Assembly: GCF_020164955.1 (NCBI RefSeq)
Contig: NZ_JAIUHG010000001.1
Coordinates: 1 to 64,000 of the forward strand
Direction: 5' to 3'
Origin: Mesorhizobium sp. CA8
GTDB taxonomy: Bacteria > Pseudomonadota > Alphaproteobacteria > Rhizobiales > Rhizobiaceae
Length of the DNA: 64,000 bases
Shown piece by piece: positions 45,075 to 54,478 of this stretch (positions within the stretch are counted from its first letter, which is position 1; every line of letters starts with the position of its first letter). The notes under the pieces are model-generated. The model saw only the letters and a program-made list of their open reading frames with translations. It did no database searches and had not been told where the DNA came from. The position numbers were made by a program, and so were the translations under genes.

Positions 45075-45281
45075 TCAGTACTTCTTCGGAGCCATCTTCG
45101 TGTGGTGACGATGGTAGTGATGGCGGTGATGGCGGTGATGGCGGTGATGATGCCTGTGGTGATGACGATAGTGATGGTGTTTCTTCATCGTAGCCGCGTC
45201 GGCGCTGGTGGCGCCGAGGATCGGCATGGTGAACGCCAGAGCCAGAGCCAGCCCGAGCGCGGAGAGGAGGGACTTCTTCAT
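45075..45281 (-). CDS. Exported histidine-rich small protein
   Basis: Protein of 68 residues. A signal peptide (LLSALGLALALAFTMPILGA, then TSADA) is followed by a mature peptide of about 38 residues, of which 17 are His and most others Arg, Lys or Tyr (MKKHHHYRHHHRHHH-type repeats). Such peptides are abundant in rhizobial genomes; they could bind divalent metals such as nickel, zinc or copper in the periplasm, which is inference from composition only. The repeat unit at DNA level is close to ATGGCGGTG-type triplet repeats, so copy number may vary between strains. Confidence 0.75.
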   Translation of the reverse strand: MKKSLLSALGLALALAFTMPILGATSADAATMKKHHHYRHHHRHHHRHHRHHRHHYHRHHTKMAPKKY

Positions 45282-45501
45282 GACTTCGTTTCCTTTTTAC
45301 GCGGGCGTTCCGAGATCCACCGAAGCAAATCGGTGACCTATGCCTCGCGAAAAAGACTATCCTCCTGGTTTTTTTCGACAATTTTTCCCAAATGTAGATT
45401 TTTGTTTCTGGACTGTTTCTGAGAGGGCCTCTTGCGCCGCGCCCGCCCTGAGGGGTGAAGATTGCGCGATCTTTCGAATCCGAGGGTGCGGCCGCTTGGC
45501 C

Positions 45502-46110
45502 TCACATAGGCGGCGCGACACCGTGATTTCCGACCACGACGCGATTGGCGACGAGCCTGCCGTCGCGACCGCGCTCGGCGTTGACAAACACCGCGACGCC
45601 CGGCGTGAGATCCGCCGGCGTGGCGCTGGCGAATGTCACGATCGGTGTGGTCTGCGGGATCGCGATCTGCTTCTTCTGGCCGTTGTCATAGGTGAGCGTG
45701 ACCGTGCGGCCCTCGATCTCGGTGACGTCGGCGACCGTGCCGTTGGTCATCCGGCTGTTGGGCTGCAAATCCCAGTCGCGGTCGCCTTCACCCGTACCCT
45801 TCAGAGCGGCGGGAAAGATCACGACTTCCAGCGCGCCGATGCCGCCGTCGGCCTTGGATATCGAGGCGATGCCGAGAAAATCACCCTGCTTGATATCGGC
45901 TGCCGATGCCTTGGCGACACCCGAAATCTTCCAGCCGTCGGCAAGCGTGATCGCATCGGTCTTGTCGTCACGGTCCTTCACCGTCAGCGTCGATCCGACA
46001 AGGCTGACGACAGTGCCTCGAATACGTGCGGCATCCGCCGCCCATGCTTGCGTCGCGCCGATGACGCTTGAGATTGTGCCAAGCACAATTGCGAATGATT
46101 TCAAATTCAT
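45502..46110 (-). CDS. DUF5666-type exported protein
   Basis: Protein of 202 residues with a signal peptide (IVLGTISSVIGATQAWA, cleaved after WAAD-like site). The mature part contains two beta-rich OB-like repeats: IRGTVVSLVGSTLTVKDRDD with GDFLGIASI, and GTVADVTEIEGRTVTLTYDNG with GVAVFVNAERG. This repeated G-x-V-x-x-V pattern resembles DUF5666. Function unknown, probably periplasmic. AAGGACCCGATGCC precedes the ATG. It is divergent from the XRE gene. Confidence 0.72.
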   Translation of the reverse strand: MNLKSFAIVLGTISSVIGATQAWAADAARIRGTVVSLVGSTLTVKDRDDKTDAITLADGWKISGVAKASAADIKQGDFLGIASISKADGGIGALEVVIFPAALKGTGEGDRDWDLQPNSRMTNGTVADVTEIEGRTVTLTYDNGQKKQIAIPQTTPIVTFASATPADLTPGVAVFVNAERGRDGRLVANRVVVGNHGVAPPM

Positions 46111-46406
46111 GGCATCGGGTCCTTCCGAGAACTTCCGGCGCCGTCTGTCGGCTGCCGGTGACGGAAAAGCGAACGAATCGGGACGTCGACAATTGCCGGC
46201 AAATCCGGTCTCGGACCTTCAAAAGAACTTGATTGAACGCCGCGCGACCTTACATTGTGCAAAGCCTGAGGCACGGCCTAAACGCCGCTTCACGATGGCG
46301 TGACGCCGCATCGGTGCTCTTGGCAAATCATTTGTTAACGAGCATTCTCGCGCCCGTCTCAGGCAACACCATTTCATCAGACCCTGTTTCATCCCAAGGA
46401 GTTGCC

Positions 46407-46673
46407 ATGCCCAACACCGCACGAAACGCTGTTTCGAATAACATTATTGCCGCGTCCGGCCTCAACCCGTTGAAAGCCGCTCGCGAAACGAGGGGATATA
46501 CGATCGAGGAACTCTCTTTGACCTGCGGCCTCGCCGTGGGCGAGATCATCGATATTGAGGACGGCAAGGACGCCGACCCCGCCAAGCTCCGGCGCATCGC
46601 TTCGGCGCTGCAGATGCCGGAAGAGGAATTGATTAGAGTGCCGGCCGAAGAGAACCGGCCCACCCAGCAATAG
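46407..46673 (+). CDS. Small XRE-type helix-turn-helix regulator
   Basis: DNA-binding protein of 88 residues. The Cro/C1-type helix-turn-helix occupies residues 21-75: LNPLKAARETRGYTIEELSL, then VGEIIDIEDGKDADPAKLRRI. There is no effector domain. AAGGAG lies 6 bases before ATG 46407. It is monocistronic, with a strong terminator after it; targets unknown. Confidence 0.88.
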   Translation: MPNTARNAVSNNIIAASGLNPLKAARETRGYTIEELSLTCGLAVGEIIDIEDGKDADPAKLRRIASALQMPEEELIRVPAEENRPTQQ

Positions 46674-46697
46674 AGACGCGAAAAGCGCCCATCGAAG

Positions 46698-46732
46698 AGC
46701 CCGCCGGGATTTCGCCCGGCGGGCTTTTTAGT
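46698..46732 (+). terminator. Rho-independent terminator of the XRE regulator gene
   Basis: AGCCCGCCGGG-ATTTCG-CCCGGCGGGCT followed by TTTTTAG, 25 bases after the stop. Confidence 0.92.
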
Positions 46733-46889
46733 GCCTGCACAGCGCAGGCGCTGGCTCTTGCCAAGATCGGCTGCATCATGCGATTCGCCACCGCTGCTGA
46801 TCGCGCAATCCGGAAGGAGTGTGAGCGGTTTTCCGTCCGGAATTGCGTAAAAACAAAGAGACACTAGACAGGCCTGACGAGGAATTCAC

Positions 46890-47348
46890 ATGAGCTTGGA
46901 ATCGGTTCGCGCCTTCTTTGCCGAGCACGCACCGGACTTGGAAGTCATCGTCACCCAGGCAAGCTCGGCGACTGTCGCGCTGGCGGCGGAGGCGCATGGT
47001 GTGACGCCGGCGCAGATCGCCAAGACGATCTGCCTGCGCATCGGTGAGGAGACGATGCTGGTCGTGACCAGCGGCGTCGCCCGGCTCGACAATCGCAAAT
47101 TCAAGGACAGGATGGGCGGCAAGCCGCGCATGCTCGGCGGCGAGGAGGTGCTGGCCGTCACCGGCCATCCGCCGGGCGGCGTCTGCCCGTTCGGCCTGCC
47201 GGCGCCGCTGCCGATCTATTGCGACCTATCACTCAAGTCTTTCGACGAAGTCGTTCCCGCCGCCGGCGCCACCAATGCCGCGGTGCGCATCACGCCGCAG
47301 CGCATGGCCGATCTGGTCGGCGCCGTATGGGTCGACGTTTGCCAGTAA
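46890..47348 (+). CDS. YbaK/EbsC-family aminoacyl-tRNA deacylase
   Basis: Trans-editing enzyme of 152 residues that clears mischarged tRNA (Cys-tRNAPro or Ala-tRNAPro in characterised relatives). The catalytic Lys lies in AQIAKTICLRIG, and the conserved GG-x-CPFGL loop is present (HPPGGVCPFGLPAP). ATG 46890 follows GACGAGGAATTCAC. Monocistronic; the precise misacylated tRNA it edits cannot be told from sequence. Confidence 0.88.
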   Translation: MSLESVRAFFAEHAPDLEVIVTQASSATVALAAEAHGVTPAQIAKTICLRIGEETMLVVTSGVARLDNRKFKDRMGGKPRMLGGEEVLAVTGHPPGGVCPFGLPAPLPIYCDLSLKSFDEVVPAAGATNAAVRITPQRMADLVGAVWVDVCQ

Positions 47349-47528
47349 CATTTCCCGCCTAGATATCTTTTTAGCGGTCCGCAAACGACTGCCGCGCGGC
47401 TTTGACCGGCAGCCGGCCGCGAGCACTCGCGTTTGGCTCGGCACAGGGCGGTCGCTCTCGAGGGGTTTCGTCATGCAACCCGCTCATTCCAAAAGCGTCG
47501 ACTAATGACCAATTGCTGGACATTAGTC

Positions 47529-47552
47529 TTGACAGAAATACATATGTTCAAT
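47529..47552 (+). promoter_or_regulatory. Candidate promoter/operator of the SAF-oxidoreductase operon
   Basis: TTGACA (47529-47534) followed by GAAATACATATGTTCAAT, containing the palindrome ACATATGT. A similar TTGACA plus GAAACAAATGTTC arrangement occurs upstream of the gutM-srl operon at 55219-55245, suggesting a shared regulator, perhaps the SorC-type protein at 60.9 kb. No good -10 box is spaced 17 bases from TTGACA. Confidence 0.4.
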
Positions 47553-47598
47553 ACCGGTCAAGCAACCGAACAGCATGCAATTGGGAGGAATACACGGT

Positions 47599-48927
47599 AT
47601 GGCGTCCAATATTTCGTTGACGGGCCTTGCCCGCGATCTCGAGGAACGAGCCAACTCCGGCAAGCCTATCCGCATCGGCCTGATCGGCTCCGGGGAAATG
47701 GGCACCGACATCGTCACCCGCGTCGCCCATATGTCCGGCATCGAGATCGGTGCCATCTCCGAATTGAACCTTCCCGCGGCCAGCAAGGCCGTCGATATCG
47801 CTTTCCAGGAAACCGGCCATGCGCGCGAGGTCTCCAATGCCTCGGCGATGACGTCGGCCATGGAGGCGGGCAAGATCGCCGTTACCAGCGATTCCAGCCT
47901 GATTATCGGCAACGACCTCATCGACGTCGTCATCGACGCGACCGGCGTTCCGGCGGTCGGCGCCGAGATCGGCCTGCGTGCCATGGAGCACGGCAAGCAC
48001 CTGGTGATGATGAATGTCGAGGCCGACGTCACCATCGGCGCATATCTCAAGAGCGAAGCCGACCGCCTCGGCGTGACCTATTCGCTGGGCGCCGGCGACG
48101 AGCCGTCTTCCTGCATGGAGCTGATCGAGTTCGTCTCCGCCATGGGCCATCCGATCGTTGCCGCCGGCAAGGGCAAGAACAACCCGCTCAACATCGATGC
48201 CACGCCTCCGGACTATGAGGAGGAGGCGAAGCGCCGGCATATGAATGTGCGCATGCTGGTCGAATTCGTCGATGGTTCGAAGACCATGGTCGAGATGGCG
48301 GCGATCGCCAACGCGACCGGGCTGGTCCCCGACAAGCCGGGCATGCACGGCCCGTCCGCGACGCTGGGCGAATTGTCGAAGGTGCTGGTGCCCGAGAAGG
48401 ATGGCGGCGTGCTGTCGAAGGTCGGCGTCGTCGACTATTCGATCGGCAAGGGCGTGGCGCCGGGCGTCTTCGTCGTCGCCGACATGTCGCATCCGCGCAT
48501 TTCGGAACGCATGGAAGACCTGAAGATGGGCAAGGGCCCGTATTTCACCTTCCATCGCCCCTATCACCTGACCTCGCTCGAAGTGCCGCTGACCTGCGCC
48601 CGTGTCGTGCTCTACGGTAAGGCCGACATGGTGCCGCTGGCCAAGCCCGTGGCCGAGGTCTGCGCCGTCGCCAAGAAGGATCTGAAGCCCGGCGACAAGC
48701 TCGATGCCATCGGCGAATATTGCTACCGCGCCTGGATCATGACGGCGCCGGAAGCTCATGCGGCACGCGCTGTCCCTTGCGGCCTGCTGCAGGGCGGCTC
48801 TGTGACTGCGCCCATCAAGAAGGGCGAGCTCATCACCTATGCCAACGCGGCGCCCGCGCGGGGCTCGAAGATCGCCGAGCTGCGTGCCCGCCAGGACAAG
48901 CTCGTTTACGGCGCCGTGGAGGCCTGA
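47599..48927 (+). CDS. Rossmann/SAF-domain oxidoreductase of the DRL (DXR-like) type
   Basis: NAD(P)-dependent enzyme of 442 residues. An N-terminal Rossmann fold (IRIGLIGSGEMGTDIV, glycines 30-35) resembles homoserine dehydrogenase; the middle part has GAGDEPSSCMELIEF and the C-terminal 90 residues form an SAF domain. This composite is that of DRL, the enzyme of Brucella that interconverts 1-deoxyxylulose 5-phosphate and 2-C-methylerythritol 4-phosphate. Other members have unknown substrates. GGGAGGAAT precedes ATG 47599. It opens an operon with E1alpha, E1beta and E2. I infer oxidation of a phosphorylated branched polyol to an acyloin. Confidence 0.75.
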   Translation: MASNISLTGLARDLEERANSGKPIRIGLIGSGEMGTDIVTRVAHMSGIEIGAISELNLPAASKAVDIAFQETGHAREVSNASAMTSAMEAGKIAVTSDSSLIIGNDLIDVVIDATGVPAVGAEIGLRAMEHGKHLVMMNVEADVTIGAYLKSEADRLGVTYSLGAGDEPSSCMELIEFVSAMGHPIVAAGKGKNNPLNIDATPPDYEEEAKRRHMNVRMLVEFVDGSKTMVEMAAIANATGLVPDKPGMHGPSATLGELSKVLVPEKDGGVLSKVGVVDYSIGKGVAPGVFVVADMSHPRISERMEDLKMGKGPYFTFHRPYHLTSLEVPLTCARVVLYGKADMVPLAKPVAEVCAVAKKDLKPGDKLDAIGEYCYRAWIMTAPEAHAARAVPCGLLQGGSVTAPIKKGELITYANAAPARGSKIAELRARQDKLVYGAVEA

Positions 48928-48929
48928 TC

Positions 48930-49961
48930 ATGGCCGGAGCCAGCAAAGCCGCTGTCGTGGATAGCCGGGCCAACCTGCCTTTCGTCTATCGCCAGTACAG
49001 TCCGGAGCAGCTCAGGGAGGTGCTTCACAAGATGTACCTGATCCGCCGCTTCGAAGAGGGCGCGGAAGAGTGCTACACGCGCGGCCTCATCCACGGCACG
49101 ATGCACCTGTCCATCGGCCAGGAAGCCAGCGCCATGGGCATCTGCATGCCGCTCGCCGCGGATGATCAGATCACCTCGACGCATCGCGGCCATGGCCATT
49201 GCATCGCCAAGGGCGCCGAGGTCAGCCGGATGTTCGCGGAGTTTTTCGGCAAGACCACGGGCTATTGCAAGGGCCGCGGCGGCTCCATGCATATCGCCGA
49301 TGTCGCCAAGGGCAATCTCGGCGCCAACGGCATCGTTGCCGGTGGCATTCCGATCGCGGTGGGTGCCGCGCTCTCGTCCAAGATGATGAAGACCGGCAAG
49401 GTCGTGGTCTCCTTCTTTGGCGATGGCGCCAACAATGAAGGCGCTTTCCACGAGGCGCTGAACATGGCGGCGATCTGGAAGCTGCCGGTGATCTTCGTGT
49501 GCGAGAACAACGGCTACGGCATGTCGACCTCGACGGCGCGCTCGACCGCGGTGAAGAACATCGCAGAGCGCGCGGCCGCCTATTCGATGCCGGGCATCAT
49601 CGTCAACGGCAACATCTTCTCCGAGGTCGCCGAGGCGTCCTTCAAGGCGGTCGAGCGCGCGCGCGCGGGCGAGGGGCCGACGCTGATCGAATCCAAGACC
49701 TACCGTCATCGCGGCCATTCCAAGAGCGACCGCAACCGCTACCGCACCAAGGAAGAGATCGAGGATTGGATGGCGAACCGCGATCCGATCACGCTCTTCG
49801 AAACGGAACTCCGCGATTTCGGCTTCATCGACGACCAGGGCATCCAGGCGATCCGCGACGCGGTCGCCAAGGAGATCGCCGACGGCATCGAATTCGCCAA
49901 GGCGAGCCCGGCGCCGGAGATCGCCACCCTTCAGAACTATGTTTACACGGAGCAAGCGTGA
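48930..49961 (+). CDS. Thiamine-dependent dehydrogenase E1 alpha (acetoin/pyruvate dehydrogenase type)
   Basis: 343 residues. TPP-binding motif [20 protein letters not shown] ... ENN is present ([17 protein letters not shown], then [12 protein letters not shown]), the phosphorylation-loop region [14 protein letters not shown] follows, and [14 protein letters not shown] is the active-site strand. Together with E1beta it decarboxylates 2-oxoacids or cleaves acyloins such as acetoin, passing the acetyl unit to lipoate. The ATG is 2 bases after the preceding stop and its own stop overlaps E1beta. Acetoin-type and pyruvate-type E1 cannot be told apart with certainty from sequence alone; context favours acyloin cleavage. 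Confidence 0.88.
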   Translation: MAGASKAAVVDSRANLPFVYRQYSPEQLREVLHKMYLIRRFEEGAEECYTRGLIHGTMHLSIGQEASAMGICMPLAADDQITSTHRGHGHCIAKGAEVSRMFAEFFGKTTGYCKGRGGSMHIADVAKGNLGANGIVAGGIPIAVGAALSSKMMKTGKVVVSFFGDGANNEGAFHEALNMAAIWKLPVIFVCENNGYGMSTSTARSTAVKNIAERAAAYSMPGIIVNGNIFSEVAEASFKAVERARAGEGPTLIESKTYRHRGHSKSDRNRYRTKEEIEDWMANRDPITLFETELRDFGFIDDQGIQAIRDAVAKEIADGIEFAKASPAPEIATLQNYVYTEQA

Positions 49962-50959
49962 TGGACGCCGCGCTGCGTGAACTGAGCTACGCCCAGGCGA
50001 TCCAGGAAGCCATGGCAATCGCCATGGATATGGACGAGCGCGTCTTCCTGATGGGCGAGGACATCGGCGTCTATGGCGGCGCCTTCCAGGTGACCGGCGA
50101 TCTGGTCGAACGCTACGGCACCGATCGGGTGATCGACACGCCCATCTCCGAACTGGGCGGCGCTGGCGTCGCGGTGGGCGCGGCCGTCACCGGCATGCGG
50201 CCGATCTTCGAATTCCAGTTCTCGGATTTCGCCACGCTTGGCATGGAGCAGATCGTCAACCAGGCGGCCAAGATGCGCTTCATGCTCGGCGGCGAGGTTT
50301 CGGTGCCGGTGGTGATGCGTTTTCCCGCCGGCTCCGGCACGGGTGCCGCCGCGCAGCACAGCCAGAGCTTAGAGGCCTGGCTCGGCCATGTGCCTGGCCT
50401 CAAGGTCATTCAGCCCGCGACGCCGCACGATGCCAAGGGCATGCTGCTTGCCGCGGTCGCCGATCCGGACCCGGTCATGATCTTCGAGCACAAGCTGCTC
50501 TACAAGATGAAGGGCCATGTGCCCGAGGGCCACTACACCGTACCAATCGGCAAGGCCGAAATCCGCCGCGAAGGCCGCGACCTCACCATCGTCGCCACAT
50601 CGATCATGGTGCAGAAGGCGCTCGACGCCGCCGCTGCGCTGGAAGGCGAGGGCATCGACATCGAGGTGGTCGACCTGCGCACGATCCGCCCGATTGACAG
50701 GCAGACCGTCATCGACAGCGTGAAGAAGACATCGCGGTTGCTCTGCGTCTACGAAGCGGTGAAGACGCTCGGCATCGGCGCGGAAGTGAGCGCCATGGTC
50801 GCCGAAAGCGAGGCGTTCGACTATCTCGATGCGCCGATCGTGCGTCTTGGCGGCGCCGAGACGCCGATCCCCTACAATCCGGATCTGGAGAAGGCGACGG
50901 TGCCGCAGGTTCCCGACATCATCACCGCCGCGCGCGACCTCGTGAAAGGGGTTCGCTGA
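49961..50959 (+). CDS. Thiamine-dependent dehydrogenase E1 beta
   Basis: 332 residues, complete transketolase-like domain: [20 protein letters not shown] at the start, [20 protein letters not shown], the active-site region [20 protein letters not shown] and the conserved [20 protein letters not shown]. The C-terminal part ([20 protein letters not shown]) is intact. ATG overlaps the E1alpha stop by one base, so the two subunits are probably translated in balance. E2 follows 3 bases after its stop. Confidence 0.9.
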   Translation: MDAALRELSYAQAIQEAMAIAMDMDERVFLMGEDIGVYGGAFQVTGDLVERYGTDRVIDTPISELGGAGVAVGAAVTGMRPIFEFQFSDFATLGMEQIVNQAAKMRFMLGGEVSVPVVMRFPAGSGTGAAAQHSQSLEAWLGHVPGLKVIQPATPHDAKGMLLAAVADPDPVMIFEHKLLYKMKGHVPEGHYTVPIGKAEIRREGRDLTIVATSIMVQKALDAAAALEGEGIDIEVVDLRTIRPIDRQTVIDSVKKTSRLLCVYEAVKTLGIGAEVSAMVAESEAFDYLDAPIVRLGGAETPIPYNPDLEKATVPQVPDIITAARDLVKGVR

Positions 50960-50962
50960 GCG

Positions 50963-52327
50963 ATGCCGACCGAAGTCATTCTTCCCAAGGTCGACATGGA
51001 CATGGCGACCGGGCAGATATCGCGCTGGTTCGCCGAGGAAGGCGCTCGCGTCAAGAAAGGCGACGTGCTCTTCGAGATCGAGACCGACAAAGCGGCGATG
51101 GAGATCGACGCGCCGGCCAGCGGCACGCTGCGCAACGTCACCGGCAAGGAGCGCGTCGACATTCCGGTCGGTGAACCGGTGGCATGGATCTATGCAGACG
51201 ACGAAGTCTATGAATCAGGAACGACGCCGCAGAACAGGGCGCCACTCTCCCCGCCTGTGGGGGAGATGTCGGCCAAGCCGACAGATGGGGGCGCTGTCCC
51301 GCCAACGTCTCGTTCCTTCGCGCTCCCCTCTGCCCTGCCGGGCATCTCCCCCACGAGGGGCCAATCGCAGGGCGAGCGCGCAACGCCGCTGGCGCGCCGC
51401 TTGGCTCGCGAAGCCGGTCTTAGGATAGCCGAAATACAAGGCAGCGGTCCGCGCGGCCGCGTCGTGCGCGCCGACGTCGAAGCCGCAGTCGCCTCGAAAG
51501 GCGCGGCCACCCCTGGTCAGCCAGCCGCCGAGATTCCGGTCGAAATCCCGTCCGCTCCGGCGCCTGCACCCAAGCCGATGTCGGACGACCAGGTGCTGAA
51601 GCTGTTCGCCGAAGGCTCCTACGAGCTCGTGCCGCACGACAATATGCGCAAGACCATCGCGCGCCGCCTGGTCGAGGCGAAGTCCACCATCCCGCATTTC
51701 TATTTGACGCTGGACTGCGAGCTCGATGCGCTCTTGGCGTTGCGCACGCAGTTGAATGCCGCCGCACCGATGAGAAAGACCGACAAGGGCGAGGTTCCGG
51801 CCTACAAGCTCTCGGTCAACGACATGGTGATCAAGGCCATGGCCATGGCGCTGATGGCGGTGCCGGATGCGAACACCTCCTGGACGGAGAACGCCATGGT
51901 CAAGCACAAGCACGCCGATGTCGGCGTCGCCGTGTCGATCCCCGGCGGCCTGATCACGCCGATCATTCGGCATGCGGATGAAAAGACGCTGTCGGTCCTC
52001 TCCAACGAGATGAAAGACCTGGCAAGCCGCGCCAGGAGCCGCAAGCTGAAGCCGGAAGAATATCAGGGCGGCACGACGGCGGTGTCCAATCTCGGCATGT
52101 TCGGCATCAAGGACTTCGCCGCCGTCATCAACCCGCCGCATGCGACGATTTTGGCGGTCGGCGCCGGCGAGGAGCGGGCGGTGGTGAAAAAGGGCGAGAT
52201 CAGAATAGCCACCGTGATGTCGGTGACCTTGTCGACCGATCACCGCGCCGTCGACGGCGCGCTCGGCGCGGAACTGCTCGGCGCCTTCAAGCGCTTGATC
52301 GAAAACCCGATGGGCATGCTGGTGTAA
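50963..52327 (+). CDS. Dihydrolipoyl acyltransferase E2 with an inserted RIME-encoded linker
   Basis: 454 residues. An N-terminal lipoyl domain ([13 protein letters not shown], lipoyl Lys43), a peripheral subunit-binding domain ([20 protein letters not shown], then [13 protein letters not shown]) and the catalytic domain ending [16 protein letters not shown] with the HxxxDG motif. It transfers the acetyl unit from lipoate to CoA. Residues about 95-133, between the lipoyl and binding domains, are encoded by a RIME-like repeat kept in frame. There is no E3 gene here; dihydrolipoyl dehydrogenase must come from elsewhere. Confidence 0.9.
   Translation: MPTEVILPKVDMDMATGQISRWFAEEGARVKKGDVLFEIETDKAAMEIDAPASGTLRNVTGKERVDIPVGEPVAWIYADDEVYESGTTPQNRAPLSPPVGEMSAKPTDGGAVPPTSRSFALPSALPGISPTRGQSQGERATPLARRLAREAGLRIAEIQGSGPRGRVVRADVEAAVASKGAATPGQPAAEIPVEIPSAPAPAPKPMSDDQVLKLFAEGSYELVPHDNMRKTIARRLVEAKSTIPHFYLTLDCELDALLALRTQLNAAAPMRKTDKGEVPAYKLSVNDMVIKAMAMALMAVPDANTSWTENAMVKHKHADVGVAVSIPGGLITPIIRHADEKTLSVLSNEMKDLASRARSRKLKPEEYQGGTTAVSNLGMFGIKDFAAVINPPHATILAVGAGEERAVVKKGEIRIATVMSVTLSTDHRAVDGALGAELLGAFKRLIENPMGMLV
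51245..51361. repeat. RIME-like palindromic repeat inside the E2 coding sequence
   Basis: Left hairpin CTCCCCGCCTGTGGGGGAG plus ATGTCGGCCAAGCCGACAG and ATGGGGGCGC; right hairpin GCGCTCCCCTCTGCCCTGC plus CGGGCATCTCCCCCACGAGG. It has the same layout as the intergenic repeats at 75-239 and 18628-18752. Its length keeps the frame open, giving a Pro/Ser-rich linker in E2. Confidence 0.8.
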
Positions 52328-52463
52328 GCCAATCCCTGCAGGGCCTTGATCCGGCTTGCTCTTACACCACCGGCCCTCCGATCACCGACTTGTCAGGCCG
52401 GCAGCTAGCGCAAATCCCGGCTGGCGCTTGAAGCCGCCGTCATTTCGTTCCACATCGGGCGCA

Positions 52464-53630
52464 ATGAACTGCAAGGTGCGGGAATGGTTTCGGAATTGGC
52501 GGTGGGCCCTGGCCGCATCGCTATTCCTGCATGCCTTGATCGCGGCGTTCTTGTTCTTCGGCTTGCCGAGGCCCGACCAACTGCCGGACCAGCAGGAACA
52601 GCCGGTCAACGTCGCGATCGTGCCGCCGCCCGATCAACCCAAGCCGAAGCCCGCTCCAAAGCCGCCGCAGCCGACGCCTGAAAAGAAGGTTGAAAAGCCG
52701 CCTGAGCAGGCTGTGCAAAAGCCTCCGCCGCCGCAGCCGCCGAAACCGCAGGACATCCCGGTTCTGAAGCGCGTTTTCCAATATGGCGAGAAGGATACCG
52801 GCCCGCAGAAATCCCTCGACGGCGGCAGCGCGCCAGCCAACGCGCCGTCGCCGGCCAAGGATGAACCCGCGAAGCCGCCTGTCGCATCGCAGCCCGCGCC
52901 CAGCCAGCCCGCTCCGCCTGTGACGCCAGCGCAGCAGGCGGACACCAATAAGGCTCAAGAGAAGCCGGCAACCGCCACGCCGGAGGAAAAACCCGCGCAA
53001 ACCGAGGAGAAGCAGGCGACCGAGGACACCGATAAACAGCAGCCGGAAAAGCAGGAAGCTGCTCCGCAACCCGCCGAAAAGCAAGCTGCCGAAGCGCCAA
53101 GGCCATTGACGGCCGATGCCGGCGACAAGCCTGCGCCGGCCGAAAAGGCAAAGCCTAAGCCTTCCAAGACGATGAAGTTCAAATCCGCAAGAGCTTTGAG
53201 AGCGCCAAGCGGAGCCCCGGGAAGGTCAAGCCTCGCCGACAGCGAGGTCGCGGGATCGCCGATCTATTCCGGCCTGCCGGGCGTGAGAAAGCTCTACTCG
53301 CCGGGTGCAACCGGCAACGCGCTGGCCACAAGCTCAATGGAGAACGTGCCGCGCGATCAGCGCATTGCCAATCTTTGCGCCAACGTCCTGAACCAGGAAT
53401 TGCAAAGTGCCGACTACTCGCCGAAATGGCTGCCGACCATTCCCCTGAAGCAGGGCAATGTTCTTAATCCTCCACAGGCCGCCTTCAGCACCACAACCCA
53501 ATGGTACGATCTGAGCTTCCGCTGCGAGGTCGACGCCGATGCGACGAGGGTCCTGTCCTTCAACTTCCGCGTGGGGGGATTGGTCCCGCCCGGCGACTGG
53601 ACCCGGCGTCGCTTCCCCAGTCTCCGCTAG
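52464..53630 (+). CDS. DUF930 protein with TonB-like N-terminal architecture
   Basis: 388 residues. A short basic cytoplasmic start is followed by one membrane helix (WALAASLFLHALIAAFLFFG) and about 190 residues rich in Pro, Lys, Glu and Gln (PPPDQPKPKPAPKPPQP-type), then a DUF930 domain (VPRDQRIANLCANVLNQELQ ... FRCEVDADATRVLSF with two Cys). The layout resembles TonB: inner-membrane anchor, periplasm-spanning Pro-rich rod, C-terminal globular domain. Its function is unknown. I chose ATG 52464; a reading frame back to 52356 adds residues without support. It ends at a REP-like palindrome. Confidence 0.8.
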   Translation: MNCKVREWFRNWRWALAASLFLHALIAAFLFFGLPRPDQLPDQQEQPVNVAIVPPPDQPKPKPAPKPPQPTPEKKVEKPPEQAVQKPPPPQPPKPQDIPVLKRVFQYGEKDTGPQKSLDGGSAPANAPSPAKDEPAKPPVASQPAPSQPAPPVTPAQQADTNKAQEKPATATPEEKPAQTEEKQATEDTDKQQPEKQEAAPQPAEKQAAEAPRPLTADAGDKPAPAEKAKPKPSKTMKFKSARALRAPSGAPGRSSLADSEVAGSPIYSGLPGVRKLYSPGATGNALATSSMENVPRDQRIANLCANVLNQELQSADYSPKWLPTIPLKQGNVLNPPQAAFSTTTQWYDLSFRCEVDADATRVLSFNFRVGGLVPPGDWTRRRFPSLR

Positions 53631-53699
53631 AGCATGATCCCGAACCGAAGGCCAGCGAATGCAAAACGCGGGAACCGGTTTTCGGAGAAGATCATGCTC
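53630..53699. repeat. REP-like palindrome after the DUF930 gene
   Basis: GAGCATGATCCCGAACCGAA, a centre containing AAAACGCGGGAACC, then GGTTTTCGGAGAAGATCATGCTC. It begins in the stop codon TAG and separates this gene from the convergent HAD gene. The inner arm is longer than in the 21.2 kb copy. Confidence 0.75.
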
Positions 53700-53713
53700 C
53701 AACAACAGTTAGC

Positions 53714-54388
53714 TCAGGCCGGGACGCCAAGCCCCGCCAGCTGCCGGCTGACTTCGTGCCAGTCGGCGCAGACGAAATCGGCACCGGCAGCCTTCAGCCG
53801 CGCGCCGTGCTCGGGATAGGTATGCCCGCCGCCGGTATAGCCGATCGCGATCATGCCGGCCACCACCGCCCCCTGGACGCCGAACGGCGAATCCTCGACC
53901 ACAATGCACTCGGCCGGTTTCGCACCCATCTTCTCGGCGGCGTAGAGGAAGATGTCAGGCGCCGGCTTACCGTTCTTCACCATGGAAGAGGAAAAGATCG
54001 CCTCGTCGAAGAAGCGTGACAGTCCGGTCACCGACAGGCTGTGGTTGATGCGCTCGACCGAGGATGACGAGGCGACGCAGCGGTTTCCGGCAAGCGCGCT
54101 CAGAAATGGCACGATCCCCGGTGTCGGCTTCAACTCCTCGGAAAAGAGCAGCTTGGTCTCGGCCCAGATTTCACCATCGGCGGTGGGCGGGAACTGATGT
54201 CCCGTCAGTTCCTTGATTTTGACGATGATGTCGGACTGCTTCATGCCGATGCATTGCGCGATGATGCCGCCATGGACGCCGGGCATGCCGTGTTTTTCGT
54301 AGACGCGCTCATAGGCTTTGGCGGCGAGCGGCTCGCTGTCGACGAGAACGCCGTCACAATCGAAAATCATCAGTCTGGATCGCGCCAC
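53714..54388 (-). CDS. HAD-superfamily phosphatase
   Basis: 224 residues, HAD subfamily IA (phosphoglucomutase/phosphatase-like). Motif I is FDCDGVLVDSE, motif II is CVASSSSVERINHSL, the lysine motif is MVKNGKPAPDIF and motif IV is CIVVEDSPFGVQGA. A helical cap lies between motifs I and II. Such enzymes remove phosphate from small sugars or polyols, so it could recycle a phosphorylated intermediate of the neighbouring PTS locus; that is inference. GTG 54388 has GGGAGAGG 4 bases upstream. Confidence 0.85.
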   Translation of the reverse strand: MARSRLMIFDCDGVLVDSEPLAAKAYERVYEKHGMPGVHGGIIAQCIGMKQSDIIVKIKELTGHQFPPTADGEIWAETKLLFSEELKPTPGIVPFLSALAGNRCVASSSSVERINHSLSVTGLSRFFDEAIFSSSMVKNGKPAPDIFLYAAEKMGAKPAECIVVEDSPFGVQGAVVAGMIAIGYTGGGHTYPEHGARLKAAGADFVCADWHEVSRQLAGLGVPA

Positions 54389-54478
54389 GCGCCTCTCCCG
54401 GCTTCGATAACAATGTTGCACATCGCTATCGGTAAAAAGTCAGATGTACAATAGTGAGGCGGTTAGGTCCCCAACGCA

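Noticed and set aside
51245..51361. Repeat in the E2 gene as a frame-breaking insertion sequence
   Set aside because: The reading frame is continuous, there is no transposase, and the sequence matches the intergenic palindromic repeats.
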